Shown one piece after another: positions 56,831-64,000 of a stretch of DNA of 64,000 nt; position 1 is the first letter of the stretch, and every line of letters starts with the position of its first letter. The stretch covers positions 19,038 to 83,037 of the forward strand of contig JAJDBP010000038.1 in NCBI GenBank assembly GCA_029261295.1, in the 5' to 3' direction. The notes beneath the pieces are model-generated. The model was not told the DNA's origin. It made no database searches and saw nothing but the letters and a program-made list of their open reading frames with translations. Position numbers and translations under genes: made by a program. This DNA is from Nitrospirales bacterium. Lineage in GTDB: Bacteria > Nitrospirota > Nitrospiria > Nitrospirales > UBA8639.

Positions 56831-58177
56831 ATGAAAAAACAACCAGAGACAGACCCTCACCCGGTGAAAGTGCTGTTTATCGTTGATTCACTCTATTGGG
56901 TCATTGGAAACTTTGCGAATCAAATATCAAAAAACAATCCTAGCATACAAGCGTTTACCTGCTCCCAATTTGCTATTCGGAAAACCGTCAAACGGTTTGG
57001 CGCCCTTCCCCTAATATTTGATGTCGTTCATTTTCTCAGGACCAAAACGATTCAAGGCTTTTGGGGGAAACTTCCCACAGTGACCACCTTCCATCACCTG
57101 GACCCAGCGACGGACCTGACCCCCTTTCATCAAAGTGATGCCGTGATGACGGTATCGAATCAATGGCACCAACACCTTGCCAAAATTGGCATTCCCGAAA
57201 GTCATCAAACCTTAGTACCCTTTGGGGTTGATACCAACACCTTCCACCCACCAAGAGACAAAGACCGATCAAAGATGAGGAAGGCGTTTAACCTTCCTAA
57301 TGATGCGTTGGTCGTAGGATTTTCTTCTCGACGTATTAGTAATGTGGACGACAGAAAAGGAGTCACCTGTTTTCTCCAAGCCCTGAAGATCTTACATCAA
57401 CATGTGCCAAATTTAGCCACATTAATCATTGGACCAGGATGGCAGACGTTAGCCAAGGAAATACGACAACAAAACATTTCTTGCGTCCAAGCCCCCTACG
57501 AAATCACCCATGAGCAGATTGCCAAATACTACCAAGCCATGGATCTCTTCTGGGTCACCTCGAAGGTAGAGGGAGGCCCGGTTCCCTTACTAGAGGCTAT
57601 GGCAACAGGACTGCCCTGTATTTCAACCCCAGTTGGCGCCGCCCTCGATCTTATCAACGACACTGAAAATGGATTTATCGCAACGTTTGACGCCCCTGAA
57701 CAATTCGCCAGCCATTCACTTCAAATAGCGCACGACCAACCCCTACGAAATCGCCTCGGACAGGAAGCACGAAAAACCATCTTGGAGAAAAGGCAATGGA
57801 CCTTGGCTGCTGAGAAACTCCAAGAATTGTATGGCCTCGCTATCAGCAATTTCCACCACAACTCTACGCAGCCTCTCCCTCACAATAATCAGAAAGGGTT
57901 AGAAGCAAAGGGTATGACCGTGGAAAGATTTTATTCCCATAAGGTTCAACGCTGGATTCAGGCTTGCGAACACATTAATGGATTCCGAATGATGGTGGAA
58001 ATGAAGGAATGGAAAGTAGCGAGTCAGTTTGGATTTCGAGCTTTATATACAAATCCATTCGACACCAATCTGTGGAAAGAACTCATATCGATCATAGTAA
58101 AGAACAGAAAATTAGGCCACCCTCAATCGAAGTATGATGACCCCCATACCCTACTCACCCCAAAACAACCCCTTTAA
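56831..58177 (+). CDS. Glycosyltransferase family 4 protein
   Basis: A 448-residue GT-B enzyme: VKVLFIVDSLYWVIGN start, TVSNQWHQHLAKIGIPESHQ, VGFSSRRISNVDDRKGVTCF, TLIIGPGWQ and VEGGPVPLLEAMATGLPCIS in the donor domain. A C-terminal extension of 90 residues (from about 360) is rich in basic residues and not part of the GT4 core. Function as glycan glycosyltransferase is by family; sugar unknown. Confidence 0.87.
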   Translation: MKKQPETDPHPVKVLFIVDSLYWVIGNFANQISKNNPSIQAFTCSQFAIRKTVKRFGALPLIFDVVHFLRTKTIQGFWGKLPTVTTFHHLDPATDLTPFHQSDAVMTVSNQWHQHLAKIGIPESHQTLVPFGVDTNTFHPPRDKDRSKMRKAFNLPNDALVVGFSSRRISNVDDRKGVTCFLQALKILHQHVPNLATLIIGPGWQTLAKEIRQQNISCVQAPYEITHEQIAKYYQAMDLFWVTSKVEGGPVPLLEAMATGLPCISTPVGAALDLINDTENGFIATFDAPEQFASHSLQIAHDQPLRNRLGQEARKTILEKRQWTLAAEKLQELYGLAISNFHHNSTQPLPHNNQKGLEAKGMTVERFYSHKVQRWIQACEHINGFRMMVEMKEWKVASQFGFRALYTNPFDTNLWKELISIIVKNRKLGHPQSKYDDPHTLLTPKQPL

Positions 58178-58191
58178 TGACAACGGATTAG

Positions 58192-58695
58192 TTAATAGCT
58201 CACTCCTAAATCAATATGAGTGAGATCCCCATTCACCTCGAACGCGGCCTCATCAAAGCTCGGCGGGGCTAAAAATAAAGTAGGGTCTTTGGAAAATCCA
58301 AAACCTTCCGTTGGAAGGCCAATCCAATTGCGGTCAAATTTATGGTTGTCATTTTCGTCGTGATAGACGGCCACCGCATATTGCCCCTTTTCACGAGCCG
58401 CCACACAGAGCGTCATTGAACCTTTCTCAGCCGGCTCCCGCTCTTTATCCGCTTTCTTTCCCTTCACCAAAAACGTTTCAGGATCCGGACCATACAACAC
58501 CGCTTTAATAGTTCCTTCTGCATTACGAATCCCATGAATATGAACATGAATGGCAGTTCCCCATGAGGGGCAGCCATTCGACGGGGACTGAGGCACATCC
58601 GCCAAACTCACTCCAGCACTCACCAGCATAATAAGAAATGGAATCATTTCAGTAGCCAACGAAAATTTATCACAGGAAACCATCTTTTTTTGCAT
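58192..58695 (-). CDS. DUF2141 exported protein
   Basis: A 167-residue protein with an N-terminal signal peptide (MIPFLIMLVSAGVSLADVP) and a DUF2141 domain: IHVHIHGIRNAEGTIKAVLY, YAVAVYHDENDNHKFDRNW and LPTEGFGFSKDP. Probably periplasmic or outer-membrane-facing, with a beta-sandwich-like carbohydrate or ligand-binding fold; function unknown. Its start overlaps the end of the lipoprotein-like gene by 26 bases, suggesting one transcript. Confidence 0.8.
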   Translation of the reverse strand: MQKKMVSCDKFSLATEMIPFLIMLVSAGVSLADVPQSPSNGCPSWGTAIHVHIHGIRNAEGTIKAVLYGPDPETFLVKGKKADKEREPAEKGSMTLCVAAREKGQYAVAVYHDENDNHKFDRNWIGLPTEGFGFSKDPTLFLAPPSFDEAAFEVNGDLTHIDLGVSY

Positions 58696-59329
58696 CTGTG
58701 AGAAATTGAAGCGCCGTACTTACTAGAGCATCATCCTGATCACTAGTGAAAAAATTCATCCATACAAAAGGAAGCAGGCCTATCCAATATGCCCCTTTCC
58801 TTGAATATGTGTAAATATATTTTCGTTGTTCTACCTGATCTTCATATAGCACATATTCGACATGATGAACCGACAAATCCCCATAGCAAGGAATGATGCT
58901 CCCCGTCATCCAAGAGGCCTCACACCACCCCTTGTGCGCATAGGAAGCTTCATAATCCTTATAAAGGATAACCCTAACGAAGGTTTGCCCTCGCTCAGGT
59001 TGAGCTCCTTTTACTATGGTTTTTGCAGATGAACTCTGCGCCAAAGCTTTCCACAGTGCTTCATATTCCCAGTCAATTGATGACAAAATTTTCTCTTTAT
59101 TAGATTTCGTCCAATCCTCTTCAATATTGGTTTCTTTTTCGAAAGAACGTTTTATGCCAATTGAAAGTACATCCATGGTTTTTTCCAATGGAAGGGAACC
59201 ATCAGAATTATTGAAGACCGGCTGCCAAGTAAAAACAGTACAAGAAGTAGCACTAAAAATAACAAGAAAAAATGCAACACTAAGAAGTAACTTTCTCAAG
59301 GATAGGTAGACCTCTCGTAATACTATCAA
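58670..59329 (-). CDS. Putative lipoprotein
   Basis: A 219-residue exported protein. N-terminal hydrophobic segment (LLLSVAFFLVIFSATSC) ends in a lipobox with Cys about residue 30, so a lipoprotein anchor is likely. The rest is mixed alpha/beta with a C-terminal hydrophobic stretch (AYWIGLLPFVWMNFF) and no family recognised. Overlaps the DUF2141 gene by 26 bases. Internal start possible; the first residues (MIVLREVYLSLRK) are longer than a typical signal. Confidence 0.65.
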   Translation of the reverse strand: MIVLREVYLSLRKLLLSVAFFLVIFSATSCTVFTWQPVFNNSDGSLPLEKTMDVLSIGIKRSFEKETNIEEDWTKSNKEKILSSIDWEYEALWKALAQSSSAKTIVKGAQPERGQTFVRVILYKDYEASYAHKGWCEASWMTGSIIPCYGDLSVHHVEYVLYEDQVEQRKYIYTYSRKGAYWIGLLPFVWMNFFTSDQDDALVSTALQFLTDAKKDGFL

Positions 59330-59424
59330 AAGGCTAGGTTCTGACTGAGAAGGTAAATGGGTTAGATTGACAAGATAAAACCTGGGATTATTGGTTTATC
59401 AATACCAATAACCTTGAAAAATTT

Positions 59425-59946
59425 TTATAGTTGAGAATCTTCTTGTGGAGTGAGGTCAGGCTTGCGTTTTTCGAAGGCAAACAGAAGAAGGAGAGAAACC
59501 ACACCGACACTAATAGCCGAATCCGCCACATTGAAAGCTGGCCAATGATAGCCATTGATATAAAAATCTAAGAAATCTATGACTTCACCATATTGGAGAC
59601 GATCAATAAAATTTCCTATGGCTCCGCCGAATATCGAAGCAATCGTTAACTGCCCCCACCAATCACCTGGCTCTAGGCGCAAGAAAATGGTGATGAGGAG
59701 TCCTATTGCCAAGATCGATGTCAGAAAAAAGAAGATAAGCCGAAACCCACTACTCATGGTTCCCATAATGCCAAATGCGGCACCAGGATTTCGAATATAG
59801 GTGAGATTGAAATACCCAGGGATGACTGAGATGGATTGGTGTAACTGCATCGACCCATCAATATAGATTTTCGTGATTTGATCCACCACAATAATGGTCA
59901 ACACCACAAAAGCTAGCACTCCATAGCGACGGACAGAGCAATTCAC
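59425..59946 (-). CDS. lspA: Lipoprotein signal peptidase
   Basis: A 173-residue inner-membrane aspartyl protease that removes signal peptides from prolipoproteins. Four hydrophobic helices. Catalytic Asp115 in GAIGNFIDRL and Asp142 in FNVADSAI; IRNPGAAFGI is a further family motif. Its ATG overlaps the stop of ileS by 4 bases (59943-59946), the classic ileS-lspA order. It could process the lipoprotein encoded just downstream. Confidence 0.95.
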   Translation of the reverse strand: MNCSVRRYGVLAFVVLTIIVVDQITKIYIDGSMQLHQSISVIPGYFNLTYIRNPGAAFGIMGTMSSGFRLIFFFLTSILAIGLLITIFLRLEPGDWWGQLTIASIFGGAIGNFIDRLQYGEVIDFLDFYINGYHWPAFNVADSAISVGVVSLLLLFAFEKRKPDLTPQEDSQL

Positions 59947-62807
59947 CCTAGCGCCTCCACACAGCGACTGCAGAGAGTGGGGTGTTCAGATTGTGCTCCC
60001 ACATCATTTCGAATATTCCAGCAACGATCACATTTGGCGCCTGCCGCCTTTACCACATTAATCACCAAACCCAGACTGATATCGACAAATTCATGATCTT
60101 GTTCTACAACTTCTGAGATCGGTTCCACCTCCACACAGGAGACGATAAAGAGCGCCGGAAGATCCTCTACATATCGCTTCAATAAGGAGTACTTTGGCTC
60201 AGTCGCCTGCAAAATGACTTTACCCTCTAATGAGGAGCCAATGACTTTATCTCGTCGTTTTTTCTCCAAAGCACCCTGAACGACTTTCCGCACCTGAAAA
60301 AGATACTCCCATGCCCCCTGTAAATCAGGATTGGCAAACACCTTCGGCGGTTCTGGGAACTCTGCAAGATGGACACTGCTCAGCTTTGCATCGTTTTGTT
60401 TCTCGCCTGGAAGAACTTGCCAAATTTCTTCGGCCGTAAAACTCAAGATTGGAGCCATGAGCTTGGCTAACGCTGTGACAATCTCAAACAAAACGGTCTG
60501 TGAACCACGTCGTAGGGGCGAGTTAGTGGGAAAAGTATAGAGACGGTCTTTTAAAATATCCAAGTAAGTCGCACTCATATCCGTGGAACAAAAATAATCC
60601 AACTCATGCACCACTTGTCGAAATTGAAATTGTGCATACCCCTTTTTGACATTGCCGATCAATTGTTCTAGCCGCCACAGCGCCCATTGATCCAACTCTG
60701 GCAAATCTGCATGAGGCACGGAATGAAGAGTCGCGTCAAAATCAAATAAATTACTCAGTAAAAATCTGCACGTATTTCGAACTTTTCGATACGCATCCAT
60801 CAACTGCTTCACGATGTCTTTGGAAATACGCAGGTCTTCCTGGTAGTCCTGCGAAGCCACCCATAATCGTAAAATTTCCGCGCCAGACTCCTTGATAATT
60901 TCTTGCGGCGAGACCACATTTCCAGCCGTTTTCGACATCTTCTTGCCTTCCCCATCCACCACAAATCCATGCGTCAAAACAGCCCGATAGGGTGCCTGCT
61001 CATCGGTTGTGACTGAGGTCAACAACGAACTATGAAACCATCCCCGATGTTGATCGGAACCCTCAAGATACAGATCTGCGGGGTACCACCCTTCGCCTTG
61101 AGCCTTCAAGACTGCCGCATGACTGACGCCTGATTCAAACCACACATCTAAAATATCATGTTCTTTTTTAAACGACCCGTGACCACATTCTTTGCAGGTC
61201 ATTCCCGAGGGAAGCAATTCCTCCGCAGAACGACTAAACCATATATCCGCACCTCCATCCTGCATCAGTACACCAATATGTTCAATAACTTTGGCATCGG
61301 CAAGCGGGGTAGAACAGCTTTCACAAGAAAACGCAGGAATGGGTGTTCCCCACATTCGTTGACGAGACAGACACCAATCAGGACGGTTCAAAATCATGCC
61401 ATAAATTCGATCGCGGCCTCGCTCCGGGAACCATTGCACTTGATCAATTTCTTTAAGGGCTTTTTGTCGGAGATTGGCTTCCTCCATCGACACAAACCAT
61501 TGGTGCGTCGCTCGAAAAATCACCGGTTTTTTACAACGCCAACAATGCGGATAAGAATGTTCAAGCTTCTTTTCACCAACCAACAACCCGTTTGATCGCA
61601 AAAGTTCAACTATTCCGGCATTAGCTTCTAAAACAGGTTGCCCTACACATTCAGGGAAATCTTCCGTAAACCGTCCGGCGTTATTGACCGGAACCAGGAT
61701 TTCTAATGGTTGTTGATTGGGCAGAAGGCTTAACAATGGTGGCTTGTTGTATTTCAACACCAAAAGATAGTCGTCCATCCCATGGCCTGGGGCAATATGC
61801 ACACACCCCGTTCCCTGCTCTAGTGTGACAAAATCTCCATTAAGGATTGGGACCTCTTTTTTGGCAAATGGAGGATGGCACGTCCACCCTTCAAAATCAT
61901 TCCCCTTCTTCTTCCCAAGTACCTCAAATTTCTCGATTTTACAGGCCTTGGCAAATGTATCTTCCAAGCCAACGGCAACAATAAATGCTTCATCACCTGC
62001 CTGAAGCACAGCATAGTCAAACTCAGGATGTAAACACACAGCTTGGTTGGCAGGGAGGGTCCAAGGAGTCGTTGTCCAAATCACTGCGGAGACGGCTTTC
62101 AGGCCATTCAAGGCAGGAAGATCTAATCGCTGAGCGGAACCCATTTCAGTGGGCGAAGCCGCAAAGGGAAACTTCACATACACCGAGGGGGAAAGATGAT
62201 CTTCATATTCCACCTCAGCTTCAGCCAACGCTGTTTGGTCTACCGTGCACCACAATACAGGCTTTAGCCCTTTATAGACTCGACCCTTTTCCACAAACTT
62301 GCCAAACTCACGAACGATGGCCGCCTCATAGGCATGATCCATAGTCAGATAGGGATGATCCCAATCGCCAAATATTGCCAGGCGCCGAAATTCGTCTCGT
62401 TGAATCCCGACAAATTTTTGCGCGTATTCTCGGCAAATCTTTCGCAGTTCTACTGCGCTCAAATCTTTTTTCTTCGAACCCAACTGCTTGGATACTTGGT
62501 GCTCAATCGGCAATCCATGGCAATCCCAGCCAGGAATATACGGGACACGGAAGCCTTCCATTGTCTTCGATTTAATTATGATGTCCTTTAAAATTTTATT
62601 CAGCCCATGGCCAATATGAATATGCCCATTAGCATAGGGAGGACCATCATGAAGGATATACAACGGACGATCTTTGCGAGACTCCTGGATACGCTCGTAC
62701 ATCCGCTCCTGCTCCCACCAAGCTAAACGCTCTGGTTCCTTTTGAGGCAAATTAGCCTTCATAGGAAACTCGGTCTTGGGAAGATTCAATGTTAATTTAT
62801 AGTCCAT
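59943..62807 (-). CDS. ileS: Isoleucyl-tRNA synthetase
   Basis: Charges tRNA-Ile with isoleucine and edits valine. 954 residues from ATG 62807 (MDYKLTLNLPKTEFPMKANL); the frame extends 13 codons upstream with no conserved residues. Class I signature HIGH at 64-67 in ANGHIHIGH; the second motif reads KMSKT instead of the usual KMSKS. The CP1 editing domain has the conserved TTPWTLPANQAV. The C-terminus keeps the zinc finger cysteines CDRC and CSRC, so this is a bacterial-type enzyme with zinc ribbon. Overlaps lspA by 4 bases. Confidence 0.96.
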   Translation of the reverse strand: MDYKLTLNLPKTEFPMKANLPQKEPERLAWWEQERMYERIQESRKDRPLYILHDGPPYANGHIHIGHGLNKILKDIIIKSKTMEGFRVPYIPGWDCHGLPIEHQVSKQLGSKKKDLSAVELRKICREYAQKFVGIQRDEFRRLAIFGDWDHPYLTMDHAYEAAIVREFGKFVEKGRVYKGLKPVLWCTVDQTALAEAEVEYEDHLSPSVYVKFPFAASPTEMGSAQRLDLPALNGLKAVSAVIWTTTPWTLPANQAVCLHPEFDYAVLQAGDEAFIVAVGLEDTFAKACKIEKFEVLGKKKGNDFEGWTCHPPFAKKEVPILNGDFVTLEQGTGCVHIAPGHGMDDYLLVLKYNKPPLLSLLPNQQPLEILVPVNNAGRFTEDFPECVGQPVLEANAGIVELLRSNGLLVGEKKLEHSYPHCWRCKKPVIFRATHQWFVSMEEANLRQKALKEIDQVQWFPERGRDRIYGMILNRPDWCLSRQRMWGTPIPAFSCESCSTPLADAKVIEHIGVLMQDGGADIWFSRSAEELLPSGMTCKECGHGSFKKEHDILDVWFESGVSHAAVLKAQGEGWYPADLYLEGSDQHRGWFHSSLLTSVTTDEQAPYRAVLTHGFVVDGEGKKMSKTAGNVVSPQEIIKESGAEILRLWVASQDYQEDLRISKDIVKQLMDAYRKVRNTCRFLLSNLFDFDATLHSVPHADLPELDQWALWRLEQLIGNVKKGYAQFQFRQVVHELDYFCSTDMSATYLDILKDRLYTFPTNSPLRRGSQTVLFEIVTALAKLMAPILSFTAEEIWQVLPGEKQNDAKLSSVHLAEFPEPPKVFANPDLQGAWEYLFQVRKVVQGALEKKRRDKVIGSSLEGKVILQATEPKYSLLKRYVEDLPALFIVSCVEVEPISEVVEQDHEFVDISLGLVINVVKAAGAKCDRCWNIRNDVGAQSEHPTLCSRCVEALG

Positions 62808-62979
62808 AGCGAAACACTTGAAAAAACGTGAAAAAAGCACAGGCATTCTAGCCGTGCCCTAGAAACCCGTCAAACAATCATGATGGCGAACCTACATCAT
62901 CGCAGAGAGTGGAAACAAACGAATTCTCTAGATGAATGATCAAATTATGAGGAAAGGGAAACGAATAAAAGGAAGGCGT

Positions 62980-64000
62980 TTAACTTTGAGCCATCATCCG
63001 CTCCAAGGCAATCTTGGCCAGAATTTTTTCATCATCTGGAACCGAAATCTGATTCACCACATGGCCCTTGGCTAGATTTTCCATAGCCCAACACATATGG
63101 GGGCCATCAATCCGATACATCGTGGAGCATCGACAGACCATGGGCGACAAAAAAAAGACTTTTTTGTCGGTCTGTTCCGCCTTGAGCCGATTCACCAAAT
63201 TCAATTCGGTCCCCACCACCCAAGCCGTCCCAGCTGGAGCTTTGGAAACGGTTTGAATAATGAATTCCGTAGACCCCACGTGGTCGGCTTTATTCACCAC
63301 ATTCTCATGACATTCAGGATGCACGATGACCTGGATTTCGGGATACTGTTTCCTGAAATAGTCGACATGAGCAGGCTGGAACATTTGGTGGACACTACAA
63401 TGGCCCTTCCAAAGAATAAGTTTGGCCTGACGAATAGCCTCCTCCGTATTTCCCCCATTGTCCTTAAAGGGATCCCAGACAATCATGTCCTCTTGAGGAA
63501 AGCCCATTTTATTCGCGACGTTTCGCCCCAGATGTTCATCTGGGAAAAAGAGAATTTTCTCTCTCCTTGACCAGGCCCAGTTCATGACTGCTTTGGCATT
63601 AGATGAGGTGCAAGTAATTCCGCCGTGCTCCCCACAGAACGCTTTCAAATCCGCAGCCGAGTTGACATACACCACGGGAGTCACAACGTCTTCAACTGAG
63701 ACAATTCGGGACAAAGAATCCCAACATTCATCAACCTGTTCAATCGCGGCCATATCGGCCATCGAGCACCCGGCGGCTAAGTCCGGCAAAATGACCGTCT
63801 GATTCGACCGACTGAGAATATCCGCCGTCTCTGCCATAAAATGTACACCGCAGAACACGACATGCGGAAATTCCGATCGCTCCGCGGCTAACTTAGACAG
63901 CAATAATGAATCCCCACGCAAATCGGCATGGACGATCACATCGTCGCGTTGGTAGTTATGGCCAAGCACTAAGACCTGATCCCCAAGGCTTTTCTTGGCC
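62980..64000 (-). CDS. nadA: Quinolinate synthase, 5' end cut by window edge
   Basis: 4Fe-4S enzyme that condenses iminoaspartate with dihydroxyacetone phosphate in NAD synthesis. The visible 340 codons include LGHNYQRDDV, VVFCGVHFMAETADI (first cluster Cys), MADMAAIEQV, HPECHENVVN (second Cys) and MVCRCSTMY (third). The frame runs off the right edge, so the N-terminus is missing; the GTG at 63969 is internal. Gene is upstream of ileS with 172 bases between; these hold no gene. nadB and nadC are not in the window. Confidence 0.95.
   Translation of the reverse strand, partial: AKKSLGDQVLVLGHNYQRDDVIVHADLRGDSLLLSKLAAERSEFPHVVFCGVHFMAETADILSRSNQTVILPDLAAGCSMADMAAIEQVDECWDSLSRIVSVEDVVTPVVYVNSAADLKAFCGEHGGITCTSSNAKAVMNWAWSRREKILFFPDEHLGRNVANKMGFPQEDMIVWDPFKDNGGNTEEAIRQAKLILWKGHCSVHQMFQPAHVDYFRKQYPEIQVIVHPECHENVVNKADHVGSTEFIIQTVSKAPAGTAWVVGTELNLVNRLKAEQTDKKVFFLSPMVCRCSTMYRIDGPHMCWAMENLAKGHVVNQISVPDDEKILAKIALERMMAQS

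Noticed and set aside
1..64000. tRNA, rRNA or CRISPR arrays
   Set aside because: None was recognised by eye; a tRNA or covariance search was not possible here.

Overview
The window comes from a diderm (outer-membrane) bacterium: it carries lptF/lptG for LPS export, a WaaP-type sugar kinase, lspA and a large surface-glycan region. Base composition looks moderate (about half GC by eye). Gene content would fit a Nitrospirota or a similar environmental lineage, but no rRNA or other decisive marker is present, so this is a low-confidence guess. No tRNA, rRNA, CRISPR array or intact transposase was seen.

Layout. (1) 1-7190: glutamate synthase gltB-gltD on the minus strand (gltD runs off the left edge) and a divergent polyprenyl diphosphate synthase. 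(2) 7191-10350: a patchy accessory spot with a TPR protein, a small membrane-protein gene broken by an in-frame TAG, a DUF4062 protein, short direct repeats bounding these units, and two copies of a structured non-coding repeat whose stems covary. (3) 10350-17018: an envelope-lipid module on the minus strand, lptF-lptG-CDP-alcohol phosphatidyltransferase-hypothetical-lipid kinase-nucleotidyltransferase, plus a divergent sugar/alcohol-phosphate nucleotidyltransferase. (4) 17094-29150: what looks like a full ceramide/sphingolipid pathway in two divergent operons. The minus-strand operon encodes a fatty-acid hydroxylase, a GNAT protein resembling bacterial ceramide synthase and a MobA-like nucleotidyltransferase. 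The plus-strand operon encodes a fatty acyl-AMP ligase, an NAD-dependent reductase, an acyl carrier protein, a serine-palmitoyltransferase-like enzyme, then a three-part GT8/methyltransferase-like/ELM1 protein and a GT-B-like surface-carbohydrate protein. (5) 29228-32859: SDR, Gfo/Idh/MocA oxidoreductase, CMP-sugar synthetase and a NeuB-type synthase lacking the usual C-terminal SAF domain. (6) 33037-58177: a long surface-polysaccharide region, mostly single genes in alternating directions: glycosyltransferases (GT2, GT4, GT61), three FkbM methyltransferases, MBOAT and SGNH acylation proteins, two Fe(II)/2OG-type oxygenases, two kinase-like proteins, an asparagine synthase, a UDP-xylose-synthase-like epimerase and a B12-binding radical SAM enzyme. 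(7) 58192-64000: two exported proteins, then lspA-ileS and nadA (runs off the right edge).

How it fits together. The lipid modules (3) and (4) suggest the cell makes ceramide from acyl-ACP/acyl-AMP and an amino acid, N-acylates and hydroxylates it, and may add phosphate- or sugar-containing head groups. LptF/LptG and the glycan genes build and export LPS and surface polysaccharide. The sphingolipid assignment rests on the co-occurrence of family-level matches and is the most interesting hypothesis of the window. The covarying repeat and the repeat-bounded DUF4062 unit are the most interesting non-coding signals.
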